From Oxalobacteraceae sp. CFBP 13730 (GTDB lineage Bacteria > Pseudomonadota > Gammaproteobacteria > Burkholderiales > Burkholderiaceae_D), in assembly GCA_014841835.1 (NCBI GenBank), contig JACYUQ010000004.1, forward strand, positions 496,001 through 560,000: DNA of 64,000 nucleotides, given 5' to 3'. The position numbers and the translations under genes were made by a program. Of the stretch, positions 27,398 to 36,596 are shown one piece after another (position 1 is the first letter of the stretch; each line of letters opens with the position of its first letter). The notes below the pieces were generated by a model. It worked only from the letters and a program-made list of their open reading frames with translations. It was not told where the DNA came from and ran no database searches.

Positions 27398-29053
27398 ATG
27401 GCTAACCGCGAAGAACTGGCGATCATCCGCAATGCCCGTGCCGGTCAGGCGGCAGCCCAGCTTGCGCTGGGCAAGCTGTACCTGTTCGGCAGCAGCGGCC
27501 TGCCGCAAAGTCTTCCCACCGCGCTGCACTGGCTGGAGCGCGCGGCGCGGCAAGATTGTCCGCCGGCCTGGCAATTGATCGGCAACCATATTCCGCTTGA
27601 ATTGGCGCAGCGCGATGCCGCTGGCGTGTCGCAGTGGTACGAACGCGCTTATGACGACGGCAGCGTGCATGCCGGCCTTGTGTTTGCACAACTGGTACTC
27701 GATCCGCTGGCGCCAGTGGCGCAGCAGTCACCGAAAGCCGTGCGCGCGCTGGAAGACGCGGCGCGGGCCGGTTTTTCGCACGCCCAGATGTTGCTGACCC
27801 AGCAGCACAAGCAGGTCGCCAGGGCGGTGGCGGCGCCAGCCACGGCGGCGCGTACGCCGGCGATCCAGGGCGTTTTGCAAGGCGGCCGGCCGGCGTCGAG
27901 ACCCGCCTCCAGGGTCCAGCACACGAGTCTCGACGCCCTGTGGTTCGCGCGGCGCTGGGCCGACTATCTGCGCCTGGGGTTGCCGCAGGCGCGGGCACTG
28001 GTGGATGAATTCAGCGAGTGCGCCGAGCCCGGCGAACTGCGCCGGTTCGCGCCGGACGAAATCGCGCTGCTGTCGCGTTGTGCGCGCCTGTTGGATCCGG
28101 CGCTCATTGGGCTCAATGGGCTCAATGGGCTCGATGGCGTCGATGGCGTCGATAGTGCAGCGCCAGACCGCGCTGCGCCAGGGCCCTGCGATCCCGGCGA
28201 GCTGGCCGTCTTCTGGGAACTGGCCGCCGCCGAACACGATCCTTACGCGCAACTGGCGCTGGGTCTGCGCTCTGCGCGCATGCGGGTGGATGGCCAGCGC
28301 TTTGACAGTGGTGATGGGCATGCCGCGCACGTTGCCAATTTCAAGCGCGCGATCCGTTGGCTGATGCTGGCGGGCGAGCAGGGGCTGGCCGAGGCCTGGT
28401 ACGCGCTGTCGCGCATCTATATCAAGCCAGAATTCTCACAACGCAATGTGGCTGATGCCCAGTGCTACCTCGAGCGTGCAGCCGGGATGGGTTATCGCGC
28501 TGCCCAGGTCGAATGCGGCCACAACGCCTGGCGCGCGCGCCGCGAGAACGAAAACAACGATGTGCGGGCCGTGTACTGGCTGCAGAAGGCGGCAGAGCAA
28601 GGTGCGCCAGACGCGCCCGGCCTGCTGCACAAGATCGCGCCGCGCCTCCACACCACGCCGTACACGGAGACGGGCGCCTTGCTGGCGCTGCACGCCGGGG
28701 CGCTGGCGGCGCACCCGCTGCTGGCGGCGCGCCTCGAACTGGCGCAGGTATTCAACCTGTCGCGTCCCGAAGCCCTGCTGCTCGATGTGGTCGCCGCCGA
28801 CCAGGGCCATTGCCTGGTCATCGATATCCGCGCCAGTTACGGGCGCAGCAAACGGCGGCTGGTCATGGTGGCGTCGGGGCCCGAGCGCCAGGCGCTCGAC
28901 CGCATCGTGCGTCTGTTTGACGCGGTCGACTGCGGCCCTGCCGGACCCGAAGGCAACTACCGCCAGCGCCTGTATCGGCTGCGCACGCTGCTCAATATTG
29001 TGCAGCCTGACAGCGACAATGGGGCCGGGGCCAAGGTGGAATTGGTGGACTGA
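27398..29053 (+). CDS. Sel1-like (TPR-type) repeat protein
   Basis: 551 residues from the ATG at 27398. No signal peptide. Several Sel1-like helical repeats: about 14-50 (LALGKLYLFGSSGLPQSLP, HWLERAAR), 70-125 (ALEDAARAGFSHAQMLL), 300-360, and 375-410 (AAQVECGHNAWRAR, VYWLQKAAEQGAPDA). A linker at about 232-252 is encoded by a nine-base tandem repeat. The C-terminal 130 residues (FNLSRPEALLLDVVAADQGHC onward) are not repeat-like and I do not recognise them. Sel1 proteins act as scaffolds; the partner is unknown. It stands alone between a porin and dapF. Confidence 0.8.
   Translation: MANREELAIIRNARAGQAAAQLALGKLYLFGSSGLPQSLPTALHWLERAARQDCPPAWQLIGNHIPLELAQRDAAGVSQWYERAYDDGSVHAGLVFAQLVLDPLAPVAQQSPKAVRALEDAARAGFSHAQMLLTQQHKQVARAVAAPATAARTPAIQGVLQGGRPASRPASRVQHTSLDALWFARRWADYLRLGLPQARALVDEFSECAEPGELRRFAPDEIALLSRCARLLDPALIGLNGLNGLDGVDGVDSAAPDRAAPGPCDPGELAVFWELAAAEHDPYAQLALGLRSARMRVDGQRFDSGDGHAAHVANFKRAIRWLMLAGEQGLAEAWYALSRIYIKPEFSQRNVADAQCYLERAAGMGYRAAQVECGHNAWRARRENENNDVRAVYWLQKAAEQGAPDAPGLLHKIAPRLHTTPYTETGALLALHAGALAAHPLLAARLELAQVFNLSRPEALLLDVVAADQGHCLVIDIRASYGRSKRRLVMVASGPERQALDRIVRLFDAVDCGPAGPEGNYRQRLYRLRTLLNIVQPDSDNGAGAKVELVD
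28100..28153 (+). repeat. Nine-base tandem repeat inside the Sel1-repeat gene
   Basis: Five copies of a nine-base unit (GGGCTCAAT x2, GGGCTCGAT, GGCGTCGAT x2) at 28109-28153, with a worn sixth copy before them. They encode GLN/GLD/GVD triplets, so copy-number changes keep the frame. Confidence 0.85.
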
Positions 29054-29069
29054 TGCGCATGCCGGTAGC

Positions 29070-29155
29070 GTGAGCGGGTTTCCCGCTCACGCGTTCAACA
29101 TAAATCGATTTTGTGGCGCATCGGGAATCGTTGAACGCGTGGACGGGAAACCCGC
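29070..29155. repeat. Imperfect 27-bp inverted repeat element
   Basis: The arm at about 29073-29099 is matched in inverse at 29130-29156 with few differences. The left arm overlaps a separate hairpin GTGAGCGGG-TTT-CCCGCTCAC (29070-29090). The motif GTTGAACGCGTGGACGG of the right arm recurs in the hairpin at 39375-39408. It lies between the Sel1-repeat gene and dapF, which converge, so it could also serve as a terminator. Confidence 0.78.
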
Positions 29156-29196
29156 CTTGCTGGCCGCATCCACGCTGCGGCCGGGCGGCATCAGGC

Positions 29197-30048
29197 TCAG
29201 ATCTCGACTTCGCCGTCGAACACGGACACGGCCGGGCCGCTCAGATACACCGGCTGGTCCGGGCCGGCCCAGGCGATGCTGAGCTCGCCGCCACGGGCCG
29301 AGACGCGCACCGGCGAGTCGAGCAGGCCGCGCCGGATGCCGGCCACGACCGCGGCGCAGGCGCCGGTGCCGCAGGCCAGCGTCTCGCCGGCACCACGCTC
29401 GAACACGCGCAGGCGGATATGGTGCCGGTCCACCACTTGCAGGTAGCCGGCATTGACGCGCTTGGGAAAGCGCACATGGCGCTCGATCAGCGGGCCCGTC
29501 TCTTCCACCGGCGCGGCATCGACGTCGTCAACCACCTGCACCGCATGTGGATTGCCCATCGACACAACCGACACGAAAACAGTCTCATCGCCGACCGGCA
29601 GCGGCCACAGGGTATCGTCGCCCTGGGCCATGCCTGCCAGGCCGGTCTCGTCGAACGGCACGTCGGCCGGGACAAGGCGCGGGGCGCCCATGTCCACCGT
29701 GACGCGGCCATCGTCTTCCAGGCGCGGGCTGATGATGCCCGACATGGTCTGGACGCGGATGCTGCGCGCCTGGGTCAGTCCCTTGTCGACGACGAAGCGC
29801 ACGAAGGCGCGCGAGCCGTTGCCGCACTGCTCGACTTCGCCGCCGTCGTTATTGAAGATGCGATAGCGAAAGTCCACGTCAGCGTCCGTCGGGCGTTCCA
29901 CGACCAGGATCTGGTCAGCGCCGATGCCGAAGCGGCGGTCGGCCAGGCGGCGCCATTGATCGATGCTCAGGTCGACTTGCTGGTTGATCGCGTCGACGAC
30001 AATGAAGTCGTTGCCGGCGCCGTGCATCTTGGTGAATTTCAGTTTCAT
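29197..30048 (-). CDS. dapF: Diaminopimelate epimerase
   Basis: 283 residues from the ATG at 30048 ([15 protein letters not shown], the standard start). The two catalytic cysteines are Cys75 in [17 protein letters not shown] and about Cys226 in [14 protein letters not shown]. Converts LL- to meso-diaminopimelate for lysine and peptidoglycan. It starts four bases after the lpxL-like stop, so it is the third gene of an acyltransferase-acyltransferase-dapF operon divergent from metK. Confidence 0.97.
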   Translation of the reverse strand: MKLKFTKMHGAGNDFIVVDAINQQVDLSIDQWRRLADRRFGIGADQILVVERPTDADVDFRYRIFNNDGGEVEQCGNGSRAFVRFVVDKGLTQARSIRVQTMSGIISPRLEDDGRVTVDMGAPRLVPADVPFDETGLAGMAQGDDTLWPLPVGDETVFVSVVSMGNPHAVQVVDDVDAAPVEETGPLIERHVRFPKRVNAGYLQVVDRHHIRLRVFERGAGETLACGTGACAAVVAGIRRGLLDSPVRVSARGGELSIAWAGPDQPVYLSGPAVSVFDGEVEI

Positions 30049-30052
30049 GGCT

Positions 30053-30916
30053 TCAATCGTACAGCGAAGGTTCACCCGGCGGTCGGGTTTTAAAGCGTTT
30101 GTGGGTCCAGAAATATTGTTCCGGCGCCTCGCGCACGCGCTCTTCAATGAAAGCGTTCATGCGGCGGGTCGCTTCGACCATATCGTCGCCCGGGTAGTTG
30201 TCCCAGGCCGGATAAAAGCGCACGCGCCAGCCCTGGTAGTTTGGCAGGTAGGTGGCAATCACGGGAATGACCTTGGCACCGGTCGTGCCGGCAATGCGGC
30301 CCAGCGCGGTGAGGGTCGCGGCCGGCACGCCGAAGAACGGCACGAACTCGGCATCCTTCTCGCCGAAATCCATGTCTGGCAGCATGAAGTAGGGAAGGCC
30401 GTCGCGCAGTGCGCGCAGGATCGGTTTGATGCCTTCCTTGCGCGTGACCAGGCGTACCGGGCCGTAGCGTTCGCGGCCATGGCGCAGCAGGCGGTCGAAG
30501 TCTTCGTTTTTTTGCGGCACGTACATGCTGCACACGGGAATCACACGTGCGCCGATGCCGGCCACGTCCAGGCAAACGAAGTGCGGACACAGCAGGATCG
30601 TCGGGCCGTCCTGCATGGCGGCCAGCGGCACCGACGGTTCGATCTGGATCAGGCTGCGCACGCGTTCTTCCGGCGCCCACCACAGGATCGAACGCTCGAA
30701 GATGCTGCGGGCGTAAGCGCGGAAATGCTGCTTGGCGATCGTGCGGCGCGCCCGCTCATCGAGCTCGGGCAGGCACAGGCGCAGATTGGTCAGCGCGATC
30801 TTGCGGCGCTTGCCAAGAATAAAAAACATCAGGCTGCCGATCGCTTCGCCGAAGCGGCCCAGAATGGGCAACGGCAAGAAATGCAGCAACCACATAAATC
30901 CCAGCAAGATCTTCAT
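30053..30916 (-). CDS. lpxL: Lipid A biosynthesis acyltransferase (LpxL/HtrB family)
   Basis: 287 residues. One N-terminal membrane segment (about 3-33), then the acyltransferase motif H(X4)D as HFVCLD (His112-Asp117) and [20 protein letters not shown]. The end [17 protein letters not shown] matches the family. It adds a secondary acyl chain to the lipid A precursor on the inner face of the cytoplasmic membrane. Its start overlaps the stop of the next acyltransferase by four bases. Confidence 0.93.
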   Translation of the reverse strand: MKILLGFMWLLHFLPLPILGRFGEAIGSLMFFILGKRRKIALTNLRLCLPELDERARRTIAKQHFRAYARSIFERSILWWAPEERVRSLIQIEPSVPLAAMQDGPTILLCPHFVCLDVAGIGARVIPVCSMYVPQKNEDFDRLLRHGRERYGPVRLVTRKEGIKPILRALRDGLPYFMLPDMDFGEKDAEFVPFFGVPAATLTALGRIAGTTGAKVIPVIATYLPNYQGWRVRFYPAWDNYPGDDMVEATRRMNAFIEERVREAPEQYFWTHKRFKTRPPGEPSLYD

Positions 30917-31764
30917 GGCGCGACCTCGCTGTCCGGCCCCGCCACGCCGTCCGGCTGCTTGTAGCGGTTATAGCTCCAGAAATACTGGGCCGGCGCACGG
31001 GCGATCAATTGCTCCATCGCGCGATTGATCGCCGCTGCCTGCTCGGCGCCGGTGCCGGACAGGTCGCCGTCGAATTCGACGAAGCGCACGATGTAGCCGG
31101 CGCCATGGGGGCGGCGCTCGGCATACACCAGCAGGATGTCGGCCTTGCCGAGCTGGGCCAGCTTGGCCGGCAGCGTCATCGTGTAGGCGCTGCGGCCGAA
31201 AAACGGCGCCCAGACACCTTCGCCTTCTTGTGGCACCTGGTCTGGCAGCAAGCCGATCGGCTGGCCGCCCTTGAGGGTCTTGGCCAGGATGCGCACACCC
31301 GACAGATTGGCCGGCGCCAGGTGCAGGTTGTGGCGCGCACGGGCGCCCTCGACCAGTGGCTTCAATGCACTTTTGCGCGGCGGGCGATACATGACCGTCA
31401 ACGCCGTGCGCAGCGCGATTTGCTGGGCCGTCATTTCAAAGCAGCCCAGGTGTGGCGTAAGAAAGACAATCCCGCGACCGGCGTCGAGCCGCGTCTGGAC
31501 CAGGTCCCAATTCTCCACCGTGGCATGCCTGGCAACCCGCTGCGGGTTGGCGCACCAGACGAACGCGAGCTCGATGGCGGCCTTGCCGGCCTCGGCGACG
31601 GCCGCGCGCCAGTGGGCGTCATAGCCCGCTTGAGCCAGGTTGGCGCGCAGGCGCTTGCGGTACGATGGCGACAGGCCATAGACCAGCCAACCCATCGCCG
31701 CGCCCAGGGCGTGCAGGAGTGGCAAAGGAAATACCGATAGTGTTCGGAAAAGTACAACTAGCAT
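30913..31764 (-). CDS. Lipid A biosynthesis acyltransferase, second paralogue
   Basis: 283 residues from the ATG at 31764. The same family as its neighbour, with an N-terminal hydrophobic segment (about 2-30). The catalytic motif is H(X4)E, HLGCFE (His105-Glu110), the variant seen in several betaproteobacterial members, in place of H(X4)D. GLLPDQVPQEGEGVWAPFFG and PAQYFWSYNRYK are family stretches. It probably adds the other secondary acyl chain. First gene of the operon running to dapF; divergent from metK across 184 bases. Confidence 0.92.
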   Translation of the reverse strand: MLVVLFRTLSVFPLPLLHALGAAMGWLVYGLSPSYRKRLRANLAQAGYDAHWRAAVAEAGKAAIELAFVWCANPQRVARHATVENWDLVQTRLDAGRGIVFLTPHLGCFEMTAQQIALRTALTVMYRPPRKSALKPLVEGARARHNLHLAPANLSGVRILAKTLKGGQPIGLLPDQVPQEGEGVWAPFFGRSAYTMTLPAKLAQLGKADILLVYAERRPHGAGYIVRFVEFDGDLSGTGAEQAAAINRAMEQLIARAPAQYFWSYNRYKQPDGVAGPDSEVAP

Positions 31765-31948
31765 GTCGTTTGTTGGGGTGCGGACGCCACGCGCGTTTCC
31801 ACACCAAAATTCCAAGGAAGCGTAAAATACCACTTTATGCAGGATCCGCCGAGTTAACAGACAACTTGCGAAGCGGAATATAAATGTCGCTAAAGCGTCG
31901 CAGGCTCAGTTTGCTGCGGCAGAATTATGACCCGTAACAGGAGCCTCC

Positions 31949-33115
31949 ATGTCGAACGACTACCTCTTTACCTCTGAATCCGTTTCCGAAGGCCACCCAG
32001 ACAAGGTGGCTGACCAGATTTCCGACGCCATTCTCGATGCGATCCTGACCGAGGATCCAACTGCCCGCGTCGCTGCAGAAACGCTGTGCAATACCGGCCT
32101 CGTCGTTCTCGCCGGTGAAATCACCACCCACGCCAACGTCGACTATATCAAGGTCGCCCGCGACACCATCAAGCGCATCGGCTACGACAACACCGACTTC
32201 GGTATTGACTACAAGGGTTGCGCTGTCATGGTCTGCTATGACAAGCAGTCGCCGGACATCGCCCAGGGCGTTGACGAAGGCAAGGGCATCGACCTCGACC
32301 AGGGCGCCGGTGACCAGGGCCTGATGTTCGGCTACGCCTGCGATGAAACGCCAGAGCTGATGCCAGCTGCCATCTATTACGCGCACCGCCTCGTCGAGCG
32401 CCAGTCGCAGCTGCGCAAGGATGGCCGCCTGCCATGGCTGCGCCCGGACGCCAAGTCGCAAGTCACGCTGCGCTACGTCAACGGCCGCCCGGTGGCCGTC
32501 GACACCGTCGTGCTGTCGACCCAGCATCATCCTGACGTGACGCACGCGCAGATCGAAGAAGCCGTCATCGAAGAAATCATCAAGACCACGCTGCCGCGCG
32601 AGTGGCTCAAGGACACCCGTTTCCTGGTCAACCCGACCGGCCGCTTCGTCATCGGCGGTCCGCAGGGCGATTGCGGCTTGACTGGCCGCAAGATCATCGT
32701 CGACACCTACGGCGGCGCAGCACCGCACGGCGGCGGCGCATTCTCGGGCAAGGATCCTACCAAGGTCGACCGTTCGGCTGCGTACGCCGCCCGCTACGTG
32801 GCCAAGAACATCGTTGCCGCCGGCCTGGCGCGTCAGTGCCAGGTGCAGGTCAGCTACGCGATTGGCGTGGCGCGTCCGATCAATATCACCGTGTACACCG
32901 AAGGCACCGGCGTGATCCCGGACGACAAGATCGCAGCGCTCGTCAACGAGCACTTCGACCTGCGCCCGAAAGGCATCGTCCAGATGCTCGACCTGCTGCG
33001 TCCGATCTACACCAAGACCGCCGCTTACGGCCACTTCGGCCGCGAAGAGCCGGAATTCACGTGGGAACGCACCGACAAGGCAGCCGAACTGCGTGCAGCG
33101 GCCGGCATCGCCTAA
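31949..33115 (+). CDS. metK: S-adenosylmethionine synthetase
   Basis: 388 residues. Signature motifs: [18 protein letters not shown] near the N-terminus, [12 protein letters not shown], and [19 protein letters not shown]. Ribosome site AGGAG lies four bases before the ATG. Makes SAM from methionine and ATP. No SAM riboswitch was visible in the 184-base leader region. A terminator follows. With ahcY and metF 3.5 kb away, the locus covers much of the methyl cycle. Confidence 0.98.
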   Translation: MSNDYLFTSESVSEGHPDKVADQISDAILDAILTEDPTARVAAETLCNTGLVVLAGEITTHANVDYIKVARDTIKRIGYDNTDFGIDYKGCAVMVCYDKQSPDIAQGVDEGKGIDLDQGAGDQGLMFGYACDETPELMPAAIYYAHRLVERQSQLRKDGRLPWLRPDAKSQVTLRYVNGRPVAVDTVVLSTQHHPDVTHAQIEEAVIEEIIKTTLPREWLKDTRFLVNPTGRFVIGGPQGDCGLTGRKIIVDTYGGAAPHGGGAFSGKDPTKVDRSAAYAARYVAKNIVAAGLARQCQVQVSYAIGVARPINITVYTEGTGVIPDDKIAALVNEHFDLRPKGIVQMLDLLRPIYTKTAAYGHFGREEPEFTWERTDKAAELRAAAGIA

Positions 33116-33155
33116 TTTCCTGGCTTCCTGACGCGCGCACCGCGACCGCACCGCG

Positions 33156-33192
33156 AACCCCAAAAATTGCCCTGCAGTTTTTGGGGTTTTTT
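33156..33192 (+). terminator. Terminator after metK
   Basis: Stem AACCCCAAAAA (33156-33166) with its exact inverse TTTTTGGGGTT (33178-33188), loop of 11, then a T-run. Confidence 0.9.
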
Positions 33193-33218
33193 CTTGCCCA
33201 TTGCCATACAAGGACGCC

Positions 33219-34016
33219 ATGCAGGTACTACCCATCTACCAAGTCGATGCCTTCACAGACCGGCTGTTTGGCGGCAATCCGGCTGCCGTCGTCGTGCTGG
33301 ACGCGTTTCCCGACACGGCGCTGATGCACGCGATCGCTGCCGAAAACAACCTGTCCGAGACGGCGTTTCTGGTACCGCATGACGGGCAGTACCGGCTACG
33401 CTGGTTCACCCCGCTGGTTGAGATGCCGCTGTGTGGCCATGCGACGCTGGCGAGCGCGGCGGTTGTGATGGAACGGCTCGAGCCGGGGCGCACCGAGGTC
33501 GTGTTCGACACCGCAAGCGGCCCGTTGCCGGTGCGGCGTTCAGCAACCGGCTATGTGCTGAATTTCCCTGCCCGCCAGGCAGCGCCGGTGGCGCCGCCGC
33601 CCGGTCTGGCAGCGGCCCTGGGTTGCCATCCGCACGTACTGCTCGACGTCCTCGACGATGGTTTCGTTTATACGGCCGTGCTGGCAGACGCACGCGGCGT
33701 GCGCGAACTGGCGCCGGACTTCGGTGCCATCGCGCGCCTGGCCCGCACTGGCCTGGCCGTGACCGCGCGAGGCGACGGCGACTACGATTGCGTCAGCCGC
33801 TACTTTGCCCCGGCCAAGGGCGTCCCGGAAGACCCCGTCACGGGCAGCGCCCATTGCGCGCTTGCGCCATACTGGGGCGAACGGCTGGGCAAGACGACAC
33901 TGCGCGCCTTCCAGGCATCGCGCCGCGGCGGCGAACTGGCGTGCCGGCTGGTCGACGGCCGGGTCGAGCTCGAAGGTGGATGCGTGCTGTATCTCGAAGG
34001 CCGCATCACCGTCTGA
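33219..34016 (+). CDS. PhzF-family isomerase/epimerase-like protein
   Basis: 265 residues from the ATG at 33219, which has AAGGA upstream; the frame also opens at an upstream TTG. Family marks: YQVDAFTDRLFGGNPAAVV at the start, the catalytic Glu in NNLSETAFL, MPLCGHATLASA, and DPVTGSAHCALAPYW. PhzF relatives isomerise small acids; only PhzF itself is tied to phenazines, and no phenazine genes are here, so substrate is unknown. Confidence 0.92.
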   Translation: MQVLPIYQVDAFTDRLFGGNPAAVVVLDAFPDTALMHAIAAENNLSETAFLVPHDGQYRLRWFTPLVEMPLCGHATLASAAVVMERLEPGRTEVVFDTASGPLPVRRSATGYVLNFPARQAAPVAPPPGLAAALGCHPHVLLDVLDDGFVYTAVLADARGVRELAPDFGAIARLARTGLAVTARGDGDYDCVSRYFAPAKGVPEDPVTGSAHCALAPYWGERLGKTTLRAFQASRRGGELACRLVDGRVELEGGCVLYLEGRITV

Positions 34017-34046
34017 ATTACCCGCTTTCATTTCACAGGAGACCCT

Positions 34047-34670
34047 ATGCTCAACATTCTCGGAAAAGCTGCCTCGCTCAACGTGCGCAAGGTCTTGTGG
34101 ACCTGCAGCGAACTGGACATCCCGTTCAAGCGCGACGACTGGGGCGCAGGCTTTCAGTCGCCCCAGCAGGAAGCCTTCCTTGCGCTCAACCCGAACGCGA
34201 CGGTGCCGGTCATTGTGGATGGCGACTTCGTGCTGTGGGAATCGAACGCGATTTGCCGCTATCTGTGCGCCAACAGCGCCGAACAGCACTTGCTGCCACC
34301 CACGCCGCGCGCCCGCGCGCTGGTCGAGCAATGGATGGACTGGCAAGCCACCGAACTGAACAATGCCTGGCGCTATGCGTTCATGGGGCTGGTGCGGGGC
34401 AGCCCGGCGCACCGCGATCCGGACCAGATCGCGGCGAGTATCGCCAGCTGGCACCGGCATATCGGCATCCTCGAACGCCAGCTGGCCACCACCGGCGCCT
34501 ACGTCACGGGCGCACAATTCTCGCTGGCGGACGTCGTGATCGGTCTGTCGGTCAACCGCTGGCTGCTCACGCCGATGGAGCGGCCGGACTATCCGGCCGT
34601 GCTCGCTTACATGGAACGCCTGAATGAACGTTCGGGATTCCGGACGTTCGGCGCTAACGGCGAGCCGTGA
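34047..34670 (+). CDS. Glutathione S-transferase family protein (1)
   Basis: 207 residues. Thioredoxin-like N-terminal domain with the active-site region ASLNVRKVLWTC, NPNATVPVIVDG (cis-Pro) and the glutathione-contact WESNAICRYL, followed by a helical C-terminal domain. Likely soluble; substrate unknown. It follows the PhzF gene by 30 bases and may be cotranscribed. Its last 17 bases overlap the convergent secreted-protein gene. Confidence 0.92.
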   Translation: MLNILGKAASLNVRKVLWTCSELDIPFKRDDWGAGFQSPQQEAFLALNPNATVPVIVDGDFVLWESNAICRYLCANSAEQHLLPPTPRARALVEQWMDWQATELNNAWRYAFMGLVRGSPAHRDPDQIAASIASWHRHIGILERQLATTGAYVTGAQFSLADVVIGLSVNRWLLTPMERPDYPAVLAYMERLNERSGFRTFGANGEP

Positions 34671-35211
34671 GCCGGTACACGTGCCGCAACAGCCATTCCT
34701 GCTCCGGCAAGCGGCTCGAGCGGCTGATGGTCAAGGTGTCACCGCGCCGCAGCACGACCAGGCGCAGCTCGACCGCCTGACCATTTTCGACGCCGCTGCC
34801 GAGCGCGACCAGGATCAGATCACCGTTCTCGTTCCCACGGTAAAGACTGACTTGCAACGGTTCGCTGGCCTTTCCTGGATTCAGGGCCACCCCATCGAAC
34901 GACCATTGCTCGCTTGACTGCACCGTCTTGCCCGGGCCGTCGTCGTAGGTGAAGGCGAAGCGCAACCCATCATCGATGCTCACCGTCGTTGGCAGCGTAA
35001 CCGCCTTGTCCGAACTGTAATCGCGGTAGTGCAGGGCGCCGCGCCACTGGCCGGCCAGTGCCTGGCTCAGCCGCTCGGACGGCGCGGCGTGCGTGATGTC
35101 GCTGACCTCGGGCACGGTAGCAGCCTGGGCCCACGATGGGGGTGGTTCGGCTGCGACGGACACGTTGAATAGCAAACTGAACAACAAAGCGAGTGCACAA
35201 AAAAGCGGCAT
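34654..35211 (-). CDS. Secreted hypothetical protein
   Basis: 185 residues. Signal peptide (about 1-20, ending VSVAAEP) and no further membrane helix. The mature part is beta-rich: LAGQWRGALHYRDYSSDK, LRFAFTYDDGPGKTVQ, LQVSLYRGNENGDLILVALG, which could be a small barrel or lipocalin-like fold. I recognise no family. It lies 48 bases downstream of the 7TM-AraC gene on the same strand and may be cotranscribed with it. Overlaps the GST gene by 17 bases tail to tail. Confidence 0.7.
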   Translation of the reverse strand: MPLFCALALLFSLLFNVSVAAEPPPSWAQAATVPEVSDITHAAPSERLSQALAGQWRGALHYRDYSSDKAVTLPTTVSIDDGLRFAFTYDDGPGKTVQSSEQWSFDGVALNPGKASEPLQVSLYRGNENGDLILVALGSGVENGQAVELRLVVLRRGDTLTISRSSRLPEQEWLLRHVYRLTARR

Positions 35212-35259
35212 ATTGACTCCGGAATACGGCGCAGGACCATCCCGCGCTTCTATCCGTAT

Positions 35260-36468
35260 TCAAGCCTGCCGCGCTAACGATGTCGCCTCAGAAGCCGGGA
35301 TTTCAAGGCTTTTCGTGATGTGAGTCGCGCGCCAGACGCTTGGGCTCACGCCCGTCTGCTCCCGAAAGACGCGGTTGAAGCTGGCTTTCGACGAAAAGCC
35401 GCAGTCCAGACCCAGTTTCAGTAATTCGACAGCCGGGTCGTCGCGCATGCCCGCTTGCACGGCATCGACCCGCATTGCGTTGATTGCACCATTAAAATTG
35501 CGCCCCAATCCCTGGTTGAACGCGCGCGAGACATAACTTTCGTTAGTGCCTAAGCGTTGGGCCACATCGGTCAGGCTCAGTCCGGGCTGGCGCCACCAGC
35601 CTTCTGCGCGAATCCGCGCATGCCACGCGTCGGCTGTCGCTTGCCAGTCGCGCCCGGCGGGCGCTGGCGGTGCCACCCGTCGCATCTGTGGAAAGTCCCG
35701 TCCCGCATGGCGCCAGCCTTCCAGCCCGAGCCACAGGATGATGGCCGAGAACGCCAGGTATTGCGGGAATCGGTCGTAATATGTCAACGGCGTCACGAGC
35801 GCGCTGTACAGGTCGAACCCGACCGACACGATTAGCCACAGGAAAATCGCGAGCAGGACGCTGGCCACCCATGGCTGGCGCTGCATATCGCGATCGCTGG
35901 TGTGGTCACGCAGCCAACCGAGATAGCGCCGCCGCAAGCGCGCCGCCAGCCACAGATACACCCCCAGCGACAGGGCGCCGGCCGCATCCTGCAGCGGCGA
36001 GATCCACGGGCCGTGCACCCGGGCTTCCCACAGGTGCTTCTGCTCGAGGGGCAGGGCGAATGCCCACAGCATGTAGAGCAGGTCGAGCGCGGCCGGGGCC
36101 AGGTGCCAGCCCCAGCGCGGCGGCAGGCCCGGGGTGGCCAGGCGCAGCAGATACAGGTAGAGCAGGGGCCCGATCGCCAGGCGCAGGTCGAACGGCGCGA
36201 ACGAGAGCCACGGCCAGGCGTCGTAGGCACCGGCAAAGCCCAGCACATACGGCATCAGGCGCAGTACGGCGACGATGAGCAGCGTTGCCAGCAGGCGCTG
36301 GGCACTACGGTTGCCGCGCGCGCACCACAGCAGCAGCGCGACGAGCGCGCCAAAGGCGGCGGCCAGGCCAAGCGTGGTGCTCCAGGGGCCAAATCGCAGC
36401 ACGCCGCATCCCTCCGTCGTTGTCATGTCGCGCCAGTGTACCGCTACCGTCAGGGCCAGCGTATCCAT
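35260..36468 (-). CDS. Membrane-anchored AraC-type regulator with 7TM sensor
   Basis: 402 residues; an alternative ATG at 36426 would drop the first 14. The first 250 residues hold about seven hydrophobic helices (roughly 28-48, 59-77, 94-110, 120-137, 158-178, 198-220, 233-250). A C-terminal AraC/XylS HTH covers about 295-395 (LSLTDVAQRLGTNESYVSRA and CGFSSKASFNRVFREQTGVS). It would sense a signal in or across the membrane and act on DNA while anchored. Neither candidate start has a good ribosome site. Divergent from ahcY. Confidence 0.85.
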   Translation of the reverse strand: MDTLALTVAVHWRDMTTTEGCGVLRFGPWSTTLGLAAAFGALVALLLWCARGNRSAQRLLATLLIVAVLRLMPYVLGFAGAYDAWPWLSFAPFDLRLAIGPLLYLYLLRLATPGLPPRWGWHLAPAALDLLYMLWAFALPLEQKHLWEARVHGPWISPLQDAAGALSLGVYLWLAARLRRRYLGWLRDHTSDRDMQRQPWVASVLLAIFLWLIVSVGFDLYSALVTPLTYYDRFPQYLAFSAIILWLGLEGWRHAGRDFPQMRRVAPPAPAGRDWQATADAWHARIRAEGWWRQPGLSLTDVAQRLGTNESYVSRAFNQGLGRNFNGAINAMRVDAVQAGMRDDPAVELLKLGLDCGFSSKASFNRVFREQTGVSPSVWRATHITKSLEIPASEATSLARQA

Positions 36469-36483
36469 GGCGGATCAAGCGTG

Positions 36484-36489
36484 CTAAAC
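36484..36489 (+). promoter_or_regulatory. Candidate -10 box of the ahcY promoter
   Basis: TAAACT lies ten bases before the SAH aptamer, so initiation a few bases on would place the aptamer at the 5' end of the transcript. No convincing -35 box was found. Confidence 0.4.
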
Positions 36490-36498
36490 TACTTCGTT

Positions 36499-36566
36499 CC
36501 GAGGAGCGTTGCGACTGAAAGACACCTTTCAGCCAGGCTCGGATATCAGCAACTGCGCTCACGTTA
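36499..36566 (+). promoter_or_regulatory. S-adenosylhomocysteine (SAH) riboswitch
   Basis: The sequence has the conserved core of this class: CCGAGGAGCGTTGCGAC at 36499-36515, CCAGGCTCGG at 36533-36542 and GCGCTCACG at 36555-36563. P1 pairs CCGAG with CTCGG, P2 is CTGAAAG/CTTTCAG, and the pseudoknot pairs GAGCG with CGCTC. SAH riboswitches turn on ahcY when SAH accumulates. It lies about 30 bases before the ahcY start, with ribosome site AAGGAGG between. Confidence 0.96.
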
Positions 36567-36596
36567 CTTTTTTCTAATCATTGAAAGGAGGGCGTG

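Noticed and set aside
27183..27578. Short frames in the porin/Sel1 intergenic region
   Set aside because: No ribosome sites, arginine/serine-rich products and partial overlap with the Sel1-repeat gene.
31765..31948. SAM riboswitch before metK
   Set aside because: The leader lacks the conserved cores of the SAM classes I know; only a good ribosome site was found.
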